Assembly (NCBI GenBank): GCA_023429565.1
Contig: JAEZDJ010000105.1
Coordinates: 1 to 18,212, forward strand
DNA: 18,212 nucleotides
Direction: 5' to 3'
Source: Actinomycetes bacterium
Lineage (GTDB): Bacteria; Actinomycetota; Coriobacteriia; Coriobacteriales; Eggerthellaceae
Position numbers and translations under genes: made by a program. Of the stretch, positions 1 through 6,674 are shown piece by piece. Each line of letters starts with the position of its first letter. Position 1 is the stretch's first letter. The notes beneath the pieces were generated by a model, which was given only the letters and a program-made list of their open reading frames with translations, was not told where the DNA came from and did not search any database.

Positions 1-1
1 G

Positions 2-94
2 AAGGAGAGTGAGAAGGCATGTTCGATGTGGGGCTCGGCAGTCGGATGGTCGGACCTGCATGCCAGCGGTCCGTATCGCATTGACTACGATTAG
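2..94 (+). CDS. Possible 3' end of a gene cut by the window edge
   Basis: Frame 2 of the + strand is open from the first bases to a TAG at 92-94, giving about 30 C-terminal residues rich in Trp, Tyr and Asp and ending in RIDYD. Two thirds of its codons end in G or C, which is compatible with coding in this genome. No motif is recognisable and nothing can be said about function. The minus strand is also open here over about 34 codons from an ATG near 112, so the assignment is weak. If real, this gene is read towards the tRNA-Phe unit that follows on the other strand. Confidence 0.3.
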   Translation, partial: KESEKACSMWGSAVGWSDLHASGPYRIDYD

Positions 95-148
95 GCCCGT
101 AGACACACATTCTTGCCTATAACCCCAGAGGGGGACAAGGAGAAAATC

Positions 149-187
149 GATAAAAAGAAAGAGACGGCTTGTCATGCTTGCCGTCTC
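149..187 (-). terminator. Intrinsic terminator of tRNA-Phe
   Basis: Read on the minus strand, an 8-bp perfect stem (GAGACGGC with GCCGTCTC, 161-168 and 180-187) with an 11-nt loop is followed at once by a T-rich tail (TTTCTTTTTA, complement of 151-160). It lies 14 bases past the CCA end of the tRNA. On the + strand the stem is followed by a mixed CTCTATTC sequence, so it should terminate only the tRNA transcript. Confidence 0.85.
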
Positions 188-201
188 CTCTATTCATTCA
201 A

Positions 202-277
<76 letters not shown>

Positions 278-281
278 ACAG

Positions 282-297
282 GCGTCCGTAAGGACGC
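282..297 (-). other. Hairpin in the tRNA-Phe 5' leader
   Basis: On the minus strand GCGTCC-TTAC-GGACGC forms a 6-bp perfect stem with a 4-nt loop. It lies between the -10 box and the mature 5' end of the tRNA, four bases before position 1. It belongs to the leader removed by RNase P. It could help define the cleavage site or keep the leader from misfolding with the tRNA; that role is inference. Confidence 0.5.
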
Positions 298-305
298 AGA
301 AAGGT

Positions 306-334
306 ATTGTACCGGTCGATCAACCTCCGGTCAA
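306..334 (-). promoter_or_regulatory. Sigma-70-type promoter of tRNA-Phe
   Basis: On the minus strand TTGACC (329-334) and TACAAT (306-311) are separated by exactly 17 bases (312-328). Both boxes match the housekeeping consensus at five of six positions, and the promoter faces the tRNA. Transcription should begin near 299, giving a leader of about 20 nt. This is the clearest promoter in the window. Confidence 0.88.
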
Positions 335-637
335 GCACGAACTGCCTCATGGATGGCATTGCATGCATGCCGCCATTCCTCGCTCGCGTCAAACGGCACA
401 CATCCCGTCCGTCGCGCATTCTCTCCAGCACCACGCGCCCACCCGCTCAGCATCTCCTCCTTACATGAGACCGGAAGCCGGACATTAACGCATGCGTAAC
501 CTTTTCACCGGAGAAATGGGATACGCTTCGTTCGTTGGCATTCCCTCAGGCAACGGCGCCTCTCATGCCCGATTCTGCACCTGCCCCTGCCGACCGCAGG
601 CTCTCGCCTGCGACGGTTCGCCCACGCCACCTCGATC
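335..637. other. Intergenic stretch without a convincing gene
   Basis: No open frame here has a credible start, ribosome site and product; the minus-strand frames entering it run through the tRNA or lie opposite the 647-1624 gene. Visible structure is limited to a 10-bp palindrome ACGCATGCGT at 488-497 and a 6-bp stem-loop (CGCAGG/CCTGCG, 595-600 and 607-612) in the leader of the downstream gene. A promoter for that gene must lie here, but I could not find a convincing -35/-10 pair. Confidence 0.5.
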
Positions 638-646
638 GGAGGCCCC

Positions 647-1624
647 ATGAAAACCGCGACTGCACCTGATGCCATAGCAACGGACTACGGCATGCTTGAA
701 GGCGTCACCCGTGCGGCATTCCACGAAAACGGACGCCTTGCCCGCTGCACGCTGAGCAAACGCAACGCGATCACGCTGCCCAGCGGCACGTTCGTCCCTC
801 AATATGAAGACCAGTATGAGGACGACAGAAGGCGCAAGCAGGTCACGAAGTCTGTGACCTTCTATGAGGATGGGACCATCTCGAGCATGATCCTGCAGGA
901 TGCCGTGCAGGTGAAGACCAGCATCGGGCACCTTCCCGCCGAGATGGTCAGCTTCCACGAAAACGGCGCGGTCAAACGCGTCTTTCCCACCTACGGAACC
1001 ATCAGCGCCTTCTGGACGGAAGCCGACGAGCGCCGTGTATCGCCGGAGCTTTCGCTTACCCTTCCCATCGGCAGCTACAACGGGAAAGCCATCAATCTCG
1101 CGTTCTACCCAACAGGACAGTTCAAGAGCATCACGCTGTGGCCGGGAACCCTCCTGACTGTCCCGACGCCCCTCGGCAACCTGCAAACCCGCATTGGGTT
1201 CTGCCTCTACGAGGACGGAAGCACCAAGTCAATCGAGCCAAACAGCGTGCTTGAGGTGCCGACCCCCCTCGGAATGATCCCCGCCTTCGATCCGAACGCG
1301 CTCGGCATGGACGGAGGCGCCAATTCCCTCGTGTTCGCACGAGACGGAAGCGTCGAGTCTCTGTTCACCTCCACGGCACAGGTGAGCGTGACCACGAAAG
1401 AAGGGAAGGAGGTCATCCATGCCCCGACGGTTCGTCTGGGACATTTCGCCGACGTCATGGTGGCCGACCCCGTGAAGATCAGCTTCTCGAACGGACAGGT
1501 GAAGTTCGGCGCGCGGGGAAAGGCGGCACCGTCGACCGAATACCGCATGGCAGACTGCACCTTCTCCATCGCTGCGCTGGATGCATCCGTTTCCGAAGAC
1601 TCCTGCGACGCCTGCCAGGAGTAA
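647..1624 (+). CDS. FHENG/FYEDG-repeat protein of unknown function (YwqK/MORN-variant style)
   Basis: This 325-residue protein starts at an ATG preceded by GGAGG (638-642), an ideal ribosome site. It has no signal peptide or membrane segment, so it is probably cytosolic. It is built from a recurring aromatic-x-x-(D/N)-G turn: FHENG 25-29, FYEDG 72-76, FHENG 103-107, FYPTG 153-157, LYEDG 187-191, FARDG 230-234, and a degenerate FSNG near 280. Each is followed by a short beta-like run such as 'V-K-S-I', and several by a second motif such as VPTPLG. Such modules resemble the YwqK-type antitoxin/MORN-variant repeats that form beta-sheet solenoids. No catalytic motif is visible, and no toxin-like partner gene lies beside it. 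It converges on the pilus operon and shares no obvious function with it. The existence of the gene is well supported; the family label is tentative. Confidence 0.85.
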   Translation: MKTATAPDAIATDYGMLEGVTRAAFHENGRLARCTLSKRNAITLPSGTFVPQYEDQYEDDRRRKQVTKSVTFYEDGTISSMILQDAVQVKTSIGHLPAEMVSFHENGAVKRVFPTYGTISAFWTEADERRVSPELSLTLPIGSYNGKAINLAFYPTGQFKSITLWPGTLLTVPTPLGNLQTRIGFCLYEDGSTKSIEPNSVLEVPTPLGMIPAFDPNALGMDGGANSLVFARDGSVESLFTSTAQVSVTTKEGKEVIHAPTVRLGHFADVMVADPVKISFSNGQVKFGARGKAAPSTEYRMADCTFSIAALDASVSEDSCDACQE

Positions 1625-1650
1625 GCAGAGAGAGCATCTCACGCACAAAG

Positions 1651-1681
1651 GACCCTCCCTTACCGCCGGAAAGGGAGGGTC
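1651..1681. terminator. Strong hairpin between convergent genes, probable bidirectional terminator
   Basis: An 11-bp perfect stem (GACCCTCCCTT at 1651-1661 with AAGGGAGGGTC at 1671-1681) and a 9-nt loop sit between the end of the + strand repeat protein (1624) and the end of the pilus operon (1759). The T-tract is poor: CTTTGTG on the minus strand and none on the + strand. A second imperfect GC-rich hairpin (1682-1701) abuts it. The position and stem strength argue for a shared terminator. Confidence 0.65.
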
Positions 1682-1701
1682 GGGCCGCACCATGCGGGCC
1701 C
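1682..1701. other. Second GC-rich imperfect hairpin next to the terminator
   Basis: GGGCCGCA (1682-1689) pairs with TGCGGGCCC (1693-1701) with one bulged G, closing a 3-nt loop. It directly abuts the 11-bp hairpin and may reinforce termination or protect the 3' end of the pilus transcript. Confidence 0.4.
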
Positions 1702-1758
1702 CAACAGAAGCCCCTTTCGGAGGAAAAAGCTGCGCATGAAAACCTCGCGCGCAAGTCA

Positions 1759-2355
1759 CTACTTCTTGTCGACGAGGCCATTCAGGTTCGTTGCGCCGCG
1801 CGTCGTCTCGAGATAGGTGACGCTCAGCGTCGCAGACACGCTTTCCACGTTCCCATCGGCCAGCATTTTGCCAACCAGCGAGAAATCGGATATTTCGCAG
1901 CGATAGGGTCCGTCCTCAAGCGAACGCACGATGTCAAAAGCCTGTTGGTACGTCGACACGGTGAAGGAAACCGACACCGCACGCCTCACCAGGTCGCCGT
2001 CGCGCTCTGGCTGCTTGAAATCCATATCGTAGACCGTGGCCTGCGCCATGAGAGAGTTCAGTTCGTTCAGTTCGTTGCGCAGATTGTCGTAGACGGCCAC
2101 CTCGGGAAGGTCTTTGATTTCGCCCAGTTCATCGAGCTTGCTCTGCATTTTTTGCCGCACGGTTGCAAGCGCCGTCTGTTGGTCTATCTGCTGCTGAATC
2201 TCTTCCATGCGGGACTGGTTTTCTGCCAGCGTGTCAGCAACGTTCCTGACCACAAGAAAGTAGTAGCACGCCACAAGCAGCATGATGACCAAGGCGAGAA
2301 GAAGCCCCTTCTCACGCGTGGAAAACGATCGGTTCAATATGCTACGCCGCGCCAT
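1759..2355 (-). CDS. pilO: PilO-like type IV pilus inner-membrane alignment protein
   Basis: This 198-residue bitopic protein has a short basic N-terminus, one membrane helix at about 17-36, a predicted coiled coil at about 40-80 rich in Gln, Glu and Leu, and a C-terminal globular part. That is the architecture and usual length of PilO/GspM-like proteins. They dimerise with PilN and connect the cytoplasmic PilM to the extracytoplasmic pilus machinery. The start overlaps the end of the PilN-like gene by 14 bases, so translation is probably coupled. It is the last gene of the operon and is followed by the convergent-gene terminator. Sequence identity to classical PilO is low by eye; the call rests on topology and on its place directly after pilM and pilN. 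Confidence 0.8.
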   Translation of the reverse strand: MARRSILNRSFSTREKGLLLALVIMLLVACYYFLVVRNVADTLAENQSRMEEIQQQIDQQTALATVRQKMQSKLDELGEIKDLPEVAVYDNLRNELNELNSLMAQATVYDMDFKQPERDGDLVRRAVSVSFTVSTYQQAFDIVRSLEDGPYRCEISDFSLVGKMLADGNVESVSATLSVTYLETTRGATNLNGLVDKK

Positions 2356-3052
2356 TGCCGGACCCCCTTCCCGTCACTCCCGACGACAGCGACGCCATCG
2401 AGTTCCTCGTCGTTCCCGCCGCCGCAGCGGCCGAAGCGCCCGACGTCGCGTCCTCGGAGGCATCAAGCGCGCCCTTGAAGGATATCTGGATGGTGGCTGA
2501 CGTGCTGGCGTCGGTTTCGCCTTGAGCGGTCGACACGGTCACGTAGGCGACGCGGTCGTCGTTCTTGAGATCCTCGACAAGACGAGCCACCTCATCGAGA
2601 TTGACGCCCAGCGAGGTGACCGTGGCCGCGTTGCCCACCACCTTGATGGACGAAGGGAATCCGACACCCATCACCTTTGATTCCAGCAGGTTCAAAACTG
2701 TGACACGGTCGGTGAGATTCCTCTCATCCTCCGTCAACCCCGTCACCACATAGCGGGAGTATTCCTCGTTCACCTCAGCATAATGGGCATTCTCGCTCTT
2801 GAGCTGGGCCAGCTGTTCTTCCGCCGCGGCAACCTGGGCGCTGCTGCCCATGCTTCCCGCCAGGGGATCGATCACCGCAAACTTGGCGAACAGGCCAACG
2901 AGCACGAGAAGGACAACGAACAGGGCGACCTGCGTCCCACGGCTGAACCGATTCCCTTGCGCTCGCATCATGTTGATGGTGGTCTTCGTGGGATAGGTTG
3001 CCTTCTGGGCCGATTTCATCGACGGAAACGAAAGAGGCTGCTTCAAGTCCAT
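2342..3052 (-). CDS. pilN: PilN-like type IV pilus assembly protein
   Basis: I read this as 236 residues from the ATG at 3052, four bases after the pilM stop, with GGAGGAAGG in the end of pilM as ribosome site. The cytoplasmic N-terminus (about 1-40) would carry the PilM-binding segment. One membrane helix spans about 42-60. A short coiled coil (about 72-100) and a ferredoxin-like-sized domain (about 105-195) follow. The last 40 residues are a low-complexity Ser/Ala/Gly/Thr tail that I would not expect in a typical PilN. In T4P systems PilN and PilO form a heterodimer that transmits to PilM in the cytoplasm. The exact PilN sequence motif near the N-terminus is not clear here, so the name rests on order, topology and size. 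Confidence 0.8.
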   Translation of the reverse strand: MDLKQPLSFPSMKSAQKATYPTKTTINMMRAQGNRFSRGTQVALFVVLLVLVGLFAKFAVIDPLAGSMGSSAQVAAAEEQLAQLKSENAHYAEVNEEYSRYVVTGLTEDERNLTDRVTVLNLLESKVMGVGFPSSIKVVGNAATVTSLGVNLDEVARLVEDLKNDDRVAYVTVSTAQGETDASTSATIQISFKGALDASEDATSGASAAAAAGTTRNSMASLSSGVTGRGSGNGAA

Positions 3053-3056
3053 TGGA

Positions 3057-4049
3057 TCACCTTCCTCCCAGCGTCGCACCCACGGCAGATGCGCAGAGAG
3101 CCCGCAGATCCTCGCCTGCCTGCAAAGGGGGCATGATGTCGACGATGGAGCGGAGCTCCACGTCGATGCGAGACGCCACCGTGTCCATGAGCGGTTGCAG
3201 CAGCGAGCCTCCGCCGCCGAAATACACCACCTCGATTGCGGTGTCCGGATTGTTGAACGCATAGAAGTTGAGCGCGCGCCCTATTTCGACGGCCACCGTC
3301 TCATACACAGCCATGGCGGCTGGTATGGTCTGGGCGCCTTCGTAGTTCGCATGCTTGTATCCCGTGGCAACATGGATGTCGACGCCATAGGCATCGGCGA
3401 TGGCACGGTCGATGTCCTGGCCGCCCGTGTCTATGATACGCGTGACCTCATAGGCGCCATCGGTGAAGAAATGCAGCTTGGCTGCCGTGTGGGAGAAATT
3501 TATGATGCAGCAGTTGGCCAGGGCACGCGGATTGCCGCCCACGAGGTTCTGATAAGCCGCCTGGGAGGGCATGGCTATGCGCAGACGCAACCCCGCACGG
3601 TGGAACATGTCTGCATAGTCTGCCACCGTCTCCTTCAGCGAAGCGACGGCAAGGAGGTCCATGCTCTCCGGCGTGCCATCGACCTTCAACGCGGTGCGCA
3701 GCACAGCGTAGTCATAGCTGTAGCGATCTTTCCCTTGGGCGATGTAATCGCGAAACTCATAGGGGAGATTGAGGAGGAGCTGCTTTTCATTCATGGCAGG
3801 AACGACGACATGGCGCACGTAGGTGTCGGCCTTGGGCATGACGAACGCCGCGTCCTTCGATGCGCCGCGGATGTGTCGCATGGCGCGCTTGATGAGATCA
3901 GCCATGGCGTCGAAGCTGACCACCCGCCCATCGGCCATCAAGCCCTCCGGAAGGTCCTCGACCAGCAGGGCCTTGACAGCAGAGCCGTCACAGACCGCCA
4001 GCTTCAGGCTCTCGTTGCCGATGGCAACGCCCGTGTATGTTTTGCCCAT
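3057..4049 (-). CDS. pilM: PilM, actin-like cytoplasmic ATPase of the type IV pilus
   Basis: This 330-residue protein starts at the ATG at 4049, with AGAGG about 10 bases upstream; longer in-frame extensions run antisense-like through pilD and are not credible. It shows the actin/FtsA-like fold signatures of PilM: a phosphate-1 loop region near the N-terminus (GVAIGNESLKLAV), a phosphate-2 type IDTGGQDIDRA segment in the middle, and an adenosine-type YFGGGGSLLQPL segment near the C-terminus. PilM forms a cytoplasmic ring bound to the PilN N-terminus and helps couple the motor ATPases to the inner-membrane platform. It lies 35 bases after pilD and 4 bases before the PilN-like gene, in the order M-N-O seen across T4P systems. 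Confidence 0.93.
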   Translation of the reverse strand: MGKTYTGVAIGNESLKLAVCDGSAVKALLVEDLPEGLMADGRVVSFDAMADLIKRAMRHIRGASKDAAFVMPKADTYVRHVVVPAMNEKQLLLNLPYEFRDYIAQGKDRYSYDYAVLRTALKVDGTPESMDLLAVASLKETVADYADMFHRAGLRLRIAMPSQAAYQNLVGGNPRALANCCIINFSHTAAKLHFFTDGAYEVTRIIDTGGQDIDRAIADAYGVDIHVATGYKHANYEGAQTIPAAMAVYETVAVEIGRALNFYAFNNPDTAIEVVYFGGGGSLLQPLMDTVASRIDVELRSIVDIMPPLQAGEDLRALCASAVGATLGGR

Positions 4050-4084
4050 GCGATGCGTTCCTCTCAAACCCATCTCGCGTTGCC

Positions 4085-4990
4085 CTACAGCAACCCCACG
4101 TACCATCCCAGCATGCCGGGCCCAACCGTGAGCGTGAGCATCGTCGCCGCGGCAATGGCCGGCCCGAAGGGGATGGCCCTCATCCGAAAGCTTTCCTGGC
4201 CGCCGTCGTCGGAAGATGCGGTGGGGGCCTTGGACCGAGGAGCCTTTCCACGCACTGCGGCGAACACGAGTCCCAGCACGCAGGCCAGCAGGACGTTGAG
4301 AAGCGACCCCACCACTCCCAAGAACAGGCCCACCATGAACAGAAGCTTCACATCGCCCCCGCCCAATGACGATCGATGCGTGACGGCATCGAACACCATC
4401 GAGAACACCAGGATGCCGCCGCCCACCGCCACGGCACCGACGATGCCATCGAGCGCGACGGACAGCCATCCGTGGCCGAGCAGAGGCGCGAACAGGGTGC
4501 CCACGCCAAACGTCCCGACAGGAGGAACCCTCATGAACCAGATGCTCGCCGCCCAGAGTACCACGCCCACAACGACGAACCCGTTAGGGATGGTGAATGT
4601 ATCCAGATCGACAAGGGAAGCCCCCATGAGCAGGCAGGCAAGCACCATGTACGCCAACGTGGCAACGCCGATGCCCTGCACCACCACCAACGCCACGAAC
4701 GCCGCGGCCATGAGAACCTCGACGACAAGGTAGCGCACGCCCACACGATGCCCGCAATGGCGACACCGCCCCCGCAAGGCAAGCCATGATACCACCGGCA
4801 CCAAGTCGAACGGACCCAAAACGTGGCCGCACGATGTGCAGTGGCTCCGACCCTTGAGGACGCTTTCGCCTTCCACGAGACGCCAGGCCAGGCAGTTGAT
4901 GAAGCTTCCCAAGCAAGCACCGAGCAGAGCGGCGATCCCCAAGAGGATCGCCGCCTGTGCCGGTGTGAAGATGTCCAAGGGCAGGGACAA
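4085..4990 (-). CDS. pilD: PilD prepilin peptidase and N-methyltransferase
   Basis: This 301-residue polytopic membrane protein has the full bifunctional A24 family layout. The N-terminal methylase domain carries two zinc CxxC pairs (C51/C54 and C76/C79) framed by the family sequence GPFDLVPVVSWL. The peptidase part has the aspartates of LVDLDTFTIPN (about 127-136) and the GGGDVK motif (210-215). It removes the leader after Gly and methylates residue 1 of PilA and the minor prepilins. A charged low-complexity loop (about 247-267) precedes the last helices. The start is a TTG at 4990, 13 bases after the pilA stop, with a poor ribosome site and no ATG nearby. A 7-bp hairpin surrounds the pilA stop just ahead of it, so expression is probably set low relative to pilin. 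It is the only peptidase gene in the cluster. Confidence 0.95.
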   Translation of the reverse strand: MSLPLDIFTPAQAAILLGIAALLGACLGSFINCLAWRLVEGESVLKGRSHCTSCGHVLGPFDLVPVVSWLALRGRCRHCGHRVGVRYLVVEVLMAAAFVALVVVQGIGVATLAYMVLACLLMGASLVDLDTFTIPNGFVVVGVVLWAASIWFMRVPPVGTFGVGTLFAPLLGHGWLSVALDGIVGAVAVGGGILVFSMVFDAVTHRSSLGGGDVKLLFMVGLFLGVVGSLLNVLLACVLGLVFAAVRGKAPRSKAPTASSDDGGQESFRMRAIPFGPAIAAATMLTLTVGPGMLGWYVGLL

Positions 4991-4996
4991 CAGTCA

Positions 4997-5018
4997 GTTA
5001 CTCTTACTGTTGAGTAAC
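4997..5018 (-). promoter_or_regulatory. Intercistronic hairpin spanning the pilA stop, ahead of pilD
   Basis: On the minus strand GTTACTC (5018-5012) pairs with GAGTAAC (5003-4997), a 7-bp perfect stem with an 8-nt loop that contains the pilA TAA stop (5006-5004). There is no T-run, so it is not a classical terminator. It lies just before the weak TTG start of pilD and could act as an mRNA stabiliser for pilA, a processing site, or a translational brake on pilD. Confidence 0.5.
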
Positions 5019-5357
5019 CGTGATCTGAACATTGTCTGGATCCGAGGAATCGACGACCACGTTATACGTATATTTAACCGTAAGAGCACTACTGCTACTT
5101 GAAATATTCCCTTGATCGTCGGCATAATACGTCGTTGGCACGGCACTTGCCCCCTCCAAAAGATACACGGTGGTTGCCTCAGCCTTAACCGACCGCTCAT
5201 TAGCAGCCTTAACAGCTGCATCCGCCTGAGTCAGCGCACCCGTGAACACCGGGATGGCAATCGCAACCAGCACGAGGATGATCGCAACGACGATCAGCAA
5301 CTCGGCAAGCGTGAAGCCACCTTTCTCATCCCGCACCCGCTTGATCATTTCCTTCAT
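5004..5357 (-). CDS. pilA: PilA-type major pilin (prepilin)
   Basis: This 117-residue protein has a textbook type IVa-like N-terminus: a 14-residue basic leader ending in Gly-Gly, then FTLAELLIVVAIILVLVAIA with Phe1 and Glu5. Processing would leave a mature pilin of about 103 residues. The hydrophobic helix is followed by an amphipathic alpha1-C segment and a short Ser/Thr/Asp-rich beta region. It has no cysteines, so the C-terminal disulfide loop of classical pilins is absent. The call as major subunit rests on small size, canonical N-terminus, an own leader with a possible promoter, and position next to pilC and pilD. The ribosome site GAGAGGACAGGAT is strong. Base composition is clearly lower in GC than its neighbours (about 43% counted in 5041-5100). 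Confidence 0.93.
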   Translation of the reverse strand: MKEMIKRVRDEKGGFTLAELLIVVAIILVLVAIAIPVFTGALTQADAAVKAANERSVKAEATTVYLLEGASAVPTTYYADDQGNISSSSSALTVKYTYNVVVDSSDPDNVQITVTQQ

Positions 5358-5386
5358 ATCCTGTCCTCTCTCTCATATTTGACCAG

Positions 5387-5407
5387 TATGCTCGATGCTT
5401 GATGCTT
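5387..5407 (-). repeat. Three tandem heptamers in the pilA leader
   Basis: On the minus strand the sequence reads AAGCATC-AAGCATC-GAGCATA: two identical 7-base units (5401-5407, 5394-5400) followed by a diverged third (5387-5393). They lie 30 to 50 bases upstream of the pilA ATG, right after the putative -10 box. They could be a regulator site, an element of the mRNA leader, or a slippage product. Confidence 0.5.
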
Positions 5408-5413
5408 GCTATC

Positions 5414-5442
5414 TTTATACCGCGCAATCGACCTTATGCTTA
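5414..5442 (-). promoter_or_regulatory. Possible internal promoter of pilA
   Basis: The 108-base AT-rich gap between pilC and pilA contains TATAAA on the minus strand (5414-5419), with a weak -35 match TAAGCA (5437-5442) at 17-base spacing. A start near 5407 would give a 5' leader of about 50 nt. An extra promoter is plausible because the major pilin must greatly exceed the assembly proteins. The -35 box matches consensus at only three of six positions. Confidence 0.35.
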
Positions 5443-5465
5443 TACGTAAGTTTGCACTTCGAACA

Positions 5466-6674
5466 TTACATGGAAGCATACATGGTAAACAATGGCAAAT
5501 ATAGCGCAATGACGATAAATCCGGCAAATAACGCCATGAGCACGAGCAATAAGGGTTCCATGAGCGAAAGCGCCCGGTCCGTCACACGCTGCGTCTCGCT
5601 GTCATAGAACTCTCCCATGGTCGCAAGCGTCTCTTCCAAGGCGCCCGTCTGCTCGCCCACTGTGGTCATCTCCACCAGGGTTTCAGGGAAGTATACGCAG
5701 GTCTCCATGCATTCTCCCAGCGTGCGTCCCTCCTCAAGCCCCGCTTGCATCCGACCGACTTCGCGCGACAGCACATAGTTGTCCATGACGCGCGCCGTCA
5801 CGGACACCGCGTGCGTCATCGGAAGGCCCGACGCTATCAGGGTGCCCATGGTGTTGGCAAACTGTGATGCGCCGGAATACACGCCGATAGATCCAAGCAG
5901 AGGAATCTTCAATTTCAGCTTTGCCAACAGCGTCTTGCCGGCCTCGGTGCGGGCATACAGACGAACCGCGATGACCACCAACACGAGAACCACCAGAATG
6001 AGCACGATGTTGTGGGAAACCCAATCGGAAGCGTTGATCAGGAATTGGGTGATGGCGGGCATGTCGCTGCCCAAAGACGACACCATGCCCGCTATCGCGG
6101 GGATGACCATGACCATCATCACGGCAACAACCACCACCGCTATGATAAGAACGAATATGGGATAGGTAAGGGCGCTGGCCACCTTGCCCGCTATCTTCGA
6201 ACGCCGGTCATAGTAGGTGTGCAGGCGGGTGAAGCTCTCCGGCAGACGTCCGCTTTCCTCGCCCGCACGCACCGTCTCCACGAACACGCGCGGCAGTTCG
6301 GGCCCTTTGCTTTCGAAGCTGTCCGCCAAGCCATGGCCAGCGGCCACGTCGGAAGAGACTTCCTTCAGCACACGCTTCAGGTATTTGTCAGCAGTCTGGT
6401 CCGCAACCAACGCCACGGCGCGGGCGATGGGAAGGCCCGCCTGGATGATGGTGGCAAACTGCGCACACATGATGGAAAGGTTCTTTTGCTTTGCCTTGGG
6501 CTTGGTGATTTCGAGGGACAACAGCCCGCGTCGGCTCTTCACTTCCTTGACGTCATAGACGACGCGGCATATCTCCCGCGCTTTTTCCATGGCCTCAATC
6601 TCGTCGTACGCCTCCACCACGCCCTGCACGGGCAGATCGGATTCAGACAGGCCGACGTAGGTAAAAGTGGGCAT
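5466..6674 (-). CDS. pilC: PilC/GspF-family inner-membrane platform protein
   Basis: This 402-residue protein has the duplicated GspF layout. Two cytoplasmic helical domains (about 65-185 and 265-370) each carry the family pattern seen in QFATIIQAGLPIARAV and QFANTMGTLIASGLPMTHAV, and in the repeated 'GEESGRLPE' and 'GEQTGALEE' segments. Three membrane helices lie at about 160-195, 215-235 and 372-397. PilC is the rotary platform on which PilB adds and PilT removes pilin subunits. Its ATG overlaps the pilT stop (TGATG), so the two are translationally coupled. An N-terminal beta-rich segment (1-45) is typical of the family. The length is normal and nothing is missing. Confidence 0.96.
   Translation of the reverse strand: MPTFTYVGLSESDLPVQGVVEAYDEIEAMEKAREICRVVYDVKEVKSRRGLLSLEITKPKAKQKNLSIMCAQFATIIQAGLPIARAVALVADQTADKYLKRVLKEVSSDVAAGHGLADSFESKGPELPRVFVETVRAGEESGRLPESFTRLHTYYDRRSKIAGKVASALTYPIFVLIIAVVVVAVMMVMVIPAIAGMVSSLGSDMPAITQFLINASDWVSHNIVLILVVLVLVVIAVRLYARTEAGKTLLAKLKLKIPLLGSIGVYSGASQFANTMGTLIASGLPMTHAVSVTARVMDNYVLSREVGRMQAGLEEGRTLGECMETCVYFPETLVEMTTVGEQTGALEETLATMGEFYDSETQRVTDRALSLMEPLLLVLMALFAGFIVIALYLPLFTMYASM

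Noticed and set aside
488..497. 10-bp palindrome ACGCATGCGT as an operator
   Set aside because: It is short, single-copy in what I read, and not aligned with any convincing promoter.
4050..4469. 140-codon N-terminal extension of pilM
   Set aside because: It runs through pilD in another frame and is Arg/Gly-rich; PilM homology begins at the ATG at 4049.
3195..4733. Open frame of over 500 codons on the + strand
   Set aside because: It lies opposite pilM and pilD, both of which have full family motifs on the minus strand. Its product is His/Arg/Thr-rich antisense sequence without a domain.
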